From contig OZ024928.1 in assembly GCA_964017235.1 (NCBI GenBank), positions 3,968,001 through 4,032,000 on the forward strand: a stretch of 64,000 nt of DNA, given 5' to 3'. This DNA is from Sabellastarte sp. h YS-2021. Its lineage: Eukaryota > Annelida > Polychaeta > Sabellida > Sabellidae. The notes under the pieces were generated by a model. That model worked only from the letters and a program-made list of their open reading frames with translations. It was not told where the DNA came from and did no database searches. The position numbers were made by a program, and so were the translations under genes. How positions within the stretch are numbered: position 1 is the first letter of the stretch; the number at the start of each line of letters is the position of its first letter. Positions 62,294-64,000 of this stretch are shown in pieces.

Positions 62294-62514
62294 CTGGCAA
62301 TTTTCAAGACAAATTATTACACTGCACTGAAAAACTGAACCATTTCTACTCAACAGGCTAATGACTTTGTATGATTAGTATATAAAATCTCCTTTCATAT
62401 AATTCTGGTGAACAAAGTTCCACTTGAAGGAAGTTCAACAATATAACAAAGTAATGTTGTGAGTTTGCTCCATATCTTTCTTCCTACAGCAGTTCTTATA
62501 GTACCAGGCGCAGT

Positions 62515-62870
62515 CAAAGTGGTGGTAATTTCCTTGTCATTCCAAAGTTTTGCCCTTCTGTTCATAAATCTGTCAAACAGTTTGGTAATAGTTTTGCTTT
62601 TGATGCTCCCACTGTGTGGAATGCTCTTCCTGATGAGATTCGTGCCTCTCCCTCCCTGGCCTCCTTCAGAAAGCAGCTTAAAACCTACCTGTACTCCAAA
62701 GCATACCCACCTTAGCTTGGATCATTCCCCTGGCGTTCTCCGTGGTGCTTGACCCCTCTTATGTCCCTGGATACAGAAATTTTGATGACTGCTTTTTGTT
62801 TTGTTGTGCCTTAGAGTCCTCTTGTTTGGGGAGATTAAGCGCTATAAAAGTCTAATTAGAATTAGAATTG
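62515..62870 (+). mobile_element. LINE 3' end (C-terminal ORF2 remnant plus tail)
   Basis: The plus strand encodes FGNSFAFDAPTVWNALPDEI then RASPSLASFRKQLKTYLY, typical of the C-terminus of L2/CR1-type ORF2, ending PP and TAG (about 62715). A 3' UTR follows with CTTAGAGTCCTCTTG, GAGATTAAGCGCTATAAAAG and a short ATTAGA repeat tail. It is strongly 5'-truncated and lies outside the recognised exons of the right gene. Confidence 0.8.
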
Positions 62871-63154
62871 TCATCCAACTGTGGACCAAAGTTTGCTTGA
62901 AAATAATGAATGAACATTGATCATGATTCAGATCTTTTATCATCTTTTGATATAAGCCCCACGACCAGACTGGAAGTAAATATAAAGATCAGATAAAGCC
63001 ACATTTTGTATCAACAGCTACATATAATCACTTTTGAGCCCAACATTTTAAAACCCCAATTTGAATTCCTTCCCCATTCCTTGGTAGTGTTTGTATCATA
63101 CATTGATATTACAATACCACTTGATTATACAGTAGTTTTGATTTTCAACATTGA

Positions 63155-63681
63155 TATAGGAATAACGCCCTCCAAACCATGGTATATGCAGAATTTTACC
63201 ATGGTTTGAGCAATAAACCCCTCAGGCTTTTTGCTCAAACCATGGTAAAATTCTGCATATACCATGGTTTGGAGGGCGTTATTCCTATTCTAACATGACA
63301 AAACAATTAAAATACTTGTAATTTCCTTATATTTTGCAAAAAATCATGCCCATTTCACAAACGTTCGAAACTAATCAGGCTGTTCTACCAATTGTACATT
63401 GTAGCAGTAGCATTTTCTCACTAAATACGCCGAAAATAAAGAGTTTTTTTTAATTTTTTAGGTTCTATATATTTTCTTTTCATTATCAGAATTATATCAA
63501 TTAAAAGTGCTTTTATGAATAATAATAAGTTCTGATCCTTAACTGTCAAAAAACGGAAGCATGTACTTGGTTGTTGTTACTTGCGATGGGATGACAATGG
63601 AACAGCCAACATGTATATCAAGGTTTTACCATAGCTCTCGACCAATCAGAATCGCGGACACAGCCGTGTCATGTTAGAATA
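63155..63681 (-). mobile_element. Short repeat element with internal perfect palindrome
   Basis: Edges TATAGGAATA and GTCATGTTAGAATA match those of 28327-28760. The sequence CTCTCGACCAATCAGAATCG with GTGTCATGTTAGAATA near its end is shared. An inner inverted pair TATTCTAACATGAC (63286) / GTCATGTTAGAATA (63668) suggests the true unit may be 63288-63679 with TA targets, the palindrome being an adjoining piece. Confidence 0.5.
63157..63287. repeat. Perfect 57-bp inverted repeat (hairpin) with 17-base loop
   Basis: The left arm 63157-63213 (starting TAGGAATAACGCCCTCCAAA) is an exact reverse complement of 63231-63287. Each arm itself contains ACCATGGTATATGCAG and TTTTACCATGGT, so smaller stems are also possible. 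Confidence 0.9.
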
Positions 63682-64000
63682 CTTAATAATGTCAATTTAA
63701 AAATAATTTTCAAGAAAATTTGTGACAATTTTTCTCAACAAATTTATGATTGCAGTATTAAAATTCATAACATTTTATTTTTCAAGAAAATTTCATGTTA
63801 CATATATTTTTGAATGCTAGGATTTGTTTTCATAGACTTTACAAAATATTAATATTACATTTTGGAGTAATATTCTTTGTTATTTATTTGGTGTTTTACA
63901 TCACACCTAGTGCCATTGTATCAGTTGTGTTGGGTAGTTAGAAGGGTGGCAATTACCAGTCCAGATCTGATTCATACTCAGGGGTCGTATTGAGCAAAGG

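Overview
This is a window of an animal nuclear genome, most likely a mollusc and perhaps a bivalve. The evidence for eukaryote is direct: spliced genes with GT/AG introns of 1 to 10 kb, retrotransposons, SINEs and satellites. The mollusc guess is inference. It rests on Helentron-like elements carrying large satellite arrays, abundant DIRS retrotransposons, and SINEs with a 3' part of a kind I associate with molluscs. No rRNA, free-standing tRNA gene, CRISPR array or prokaryotic operon was seen.

Two host genes converge. The left gene (+ strand, exons from 22 to 19350) gives the last 362 codons of a protein whose C-terminal domain resembles that of ROCO-type (ROC-COR) signalling proteins. It ends in a CAAX-like box (CTVM), and its 3' UTR probably ends near 21310. 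The right gene (- strand, exons from 62293 down to 37606) gives the last 317 or so codons of an alpha-helical, coiled-coil-rich protein I cannot name. In both genes the exon phases join without a break. Everything else is intron or intergenic DNA filled with mobile and repetitive DNA.

Three tyrosine-recombinase retrotransposons (DIRS order) are present. Element A (7650-13296, +) lies in a 9.9-kb intron of the left gene. It has inverted terminal repeats and an internal complementary region, an open gag-RT-RNase H frame, and a recombinase missing a catalytic block. Element B (41648-48072, -) lies in an intron of the right gene. It has the same architecture with intact RT/RNase H and recombinase frames but a broken gag. 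Element C (about 24250-29510, -) is an older, distinct and heavily mutated relative containing a SINE and another insertion.

Other mobile DNA includes two L2/CR1-like LINE copies plus two LINE 3' tails, tRNA-derived SINEs (one with a perfect 15-bp target duplication), and many short inverted-repeat elements. Seven of the latter carry 8-bp target duplications typical of hAT transposons, six of them perfect.

The most distinctive component is a family of three Helentron-like non-autonomous elements (17645-19167, 39022-40497, 52398-57662). They share a hairpin head, subterminal inverted repeats TTATCTCCCGCC/GGCGGGAGATAA, internal tandem arrays, a 3' hairpin and a CTTGTT end. The largest holds a 131-bp array with a 262-bp higher-order period and a 321-bp array. 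A second family with GTCCACCCC subterminal repeats carries 169-bp satellites (21517-23321, with a relative at 29840-31830). Two exons also have tandem, decaying copies of their own splice-site region in the adjoining intron, and one hAT-like element sits exactly at a splice donor so that the donor lies inside its target duplication.
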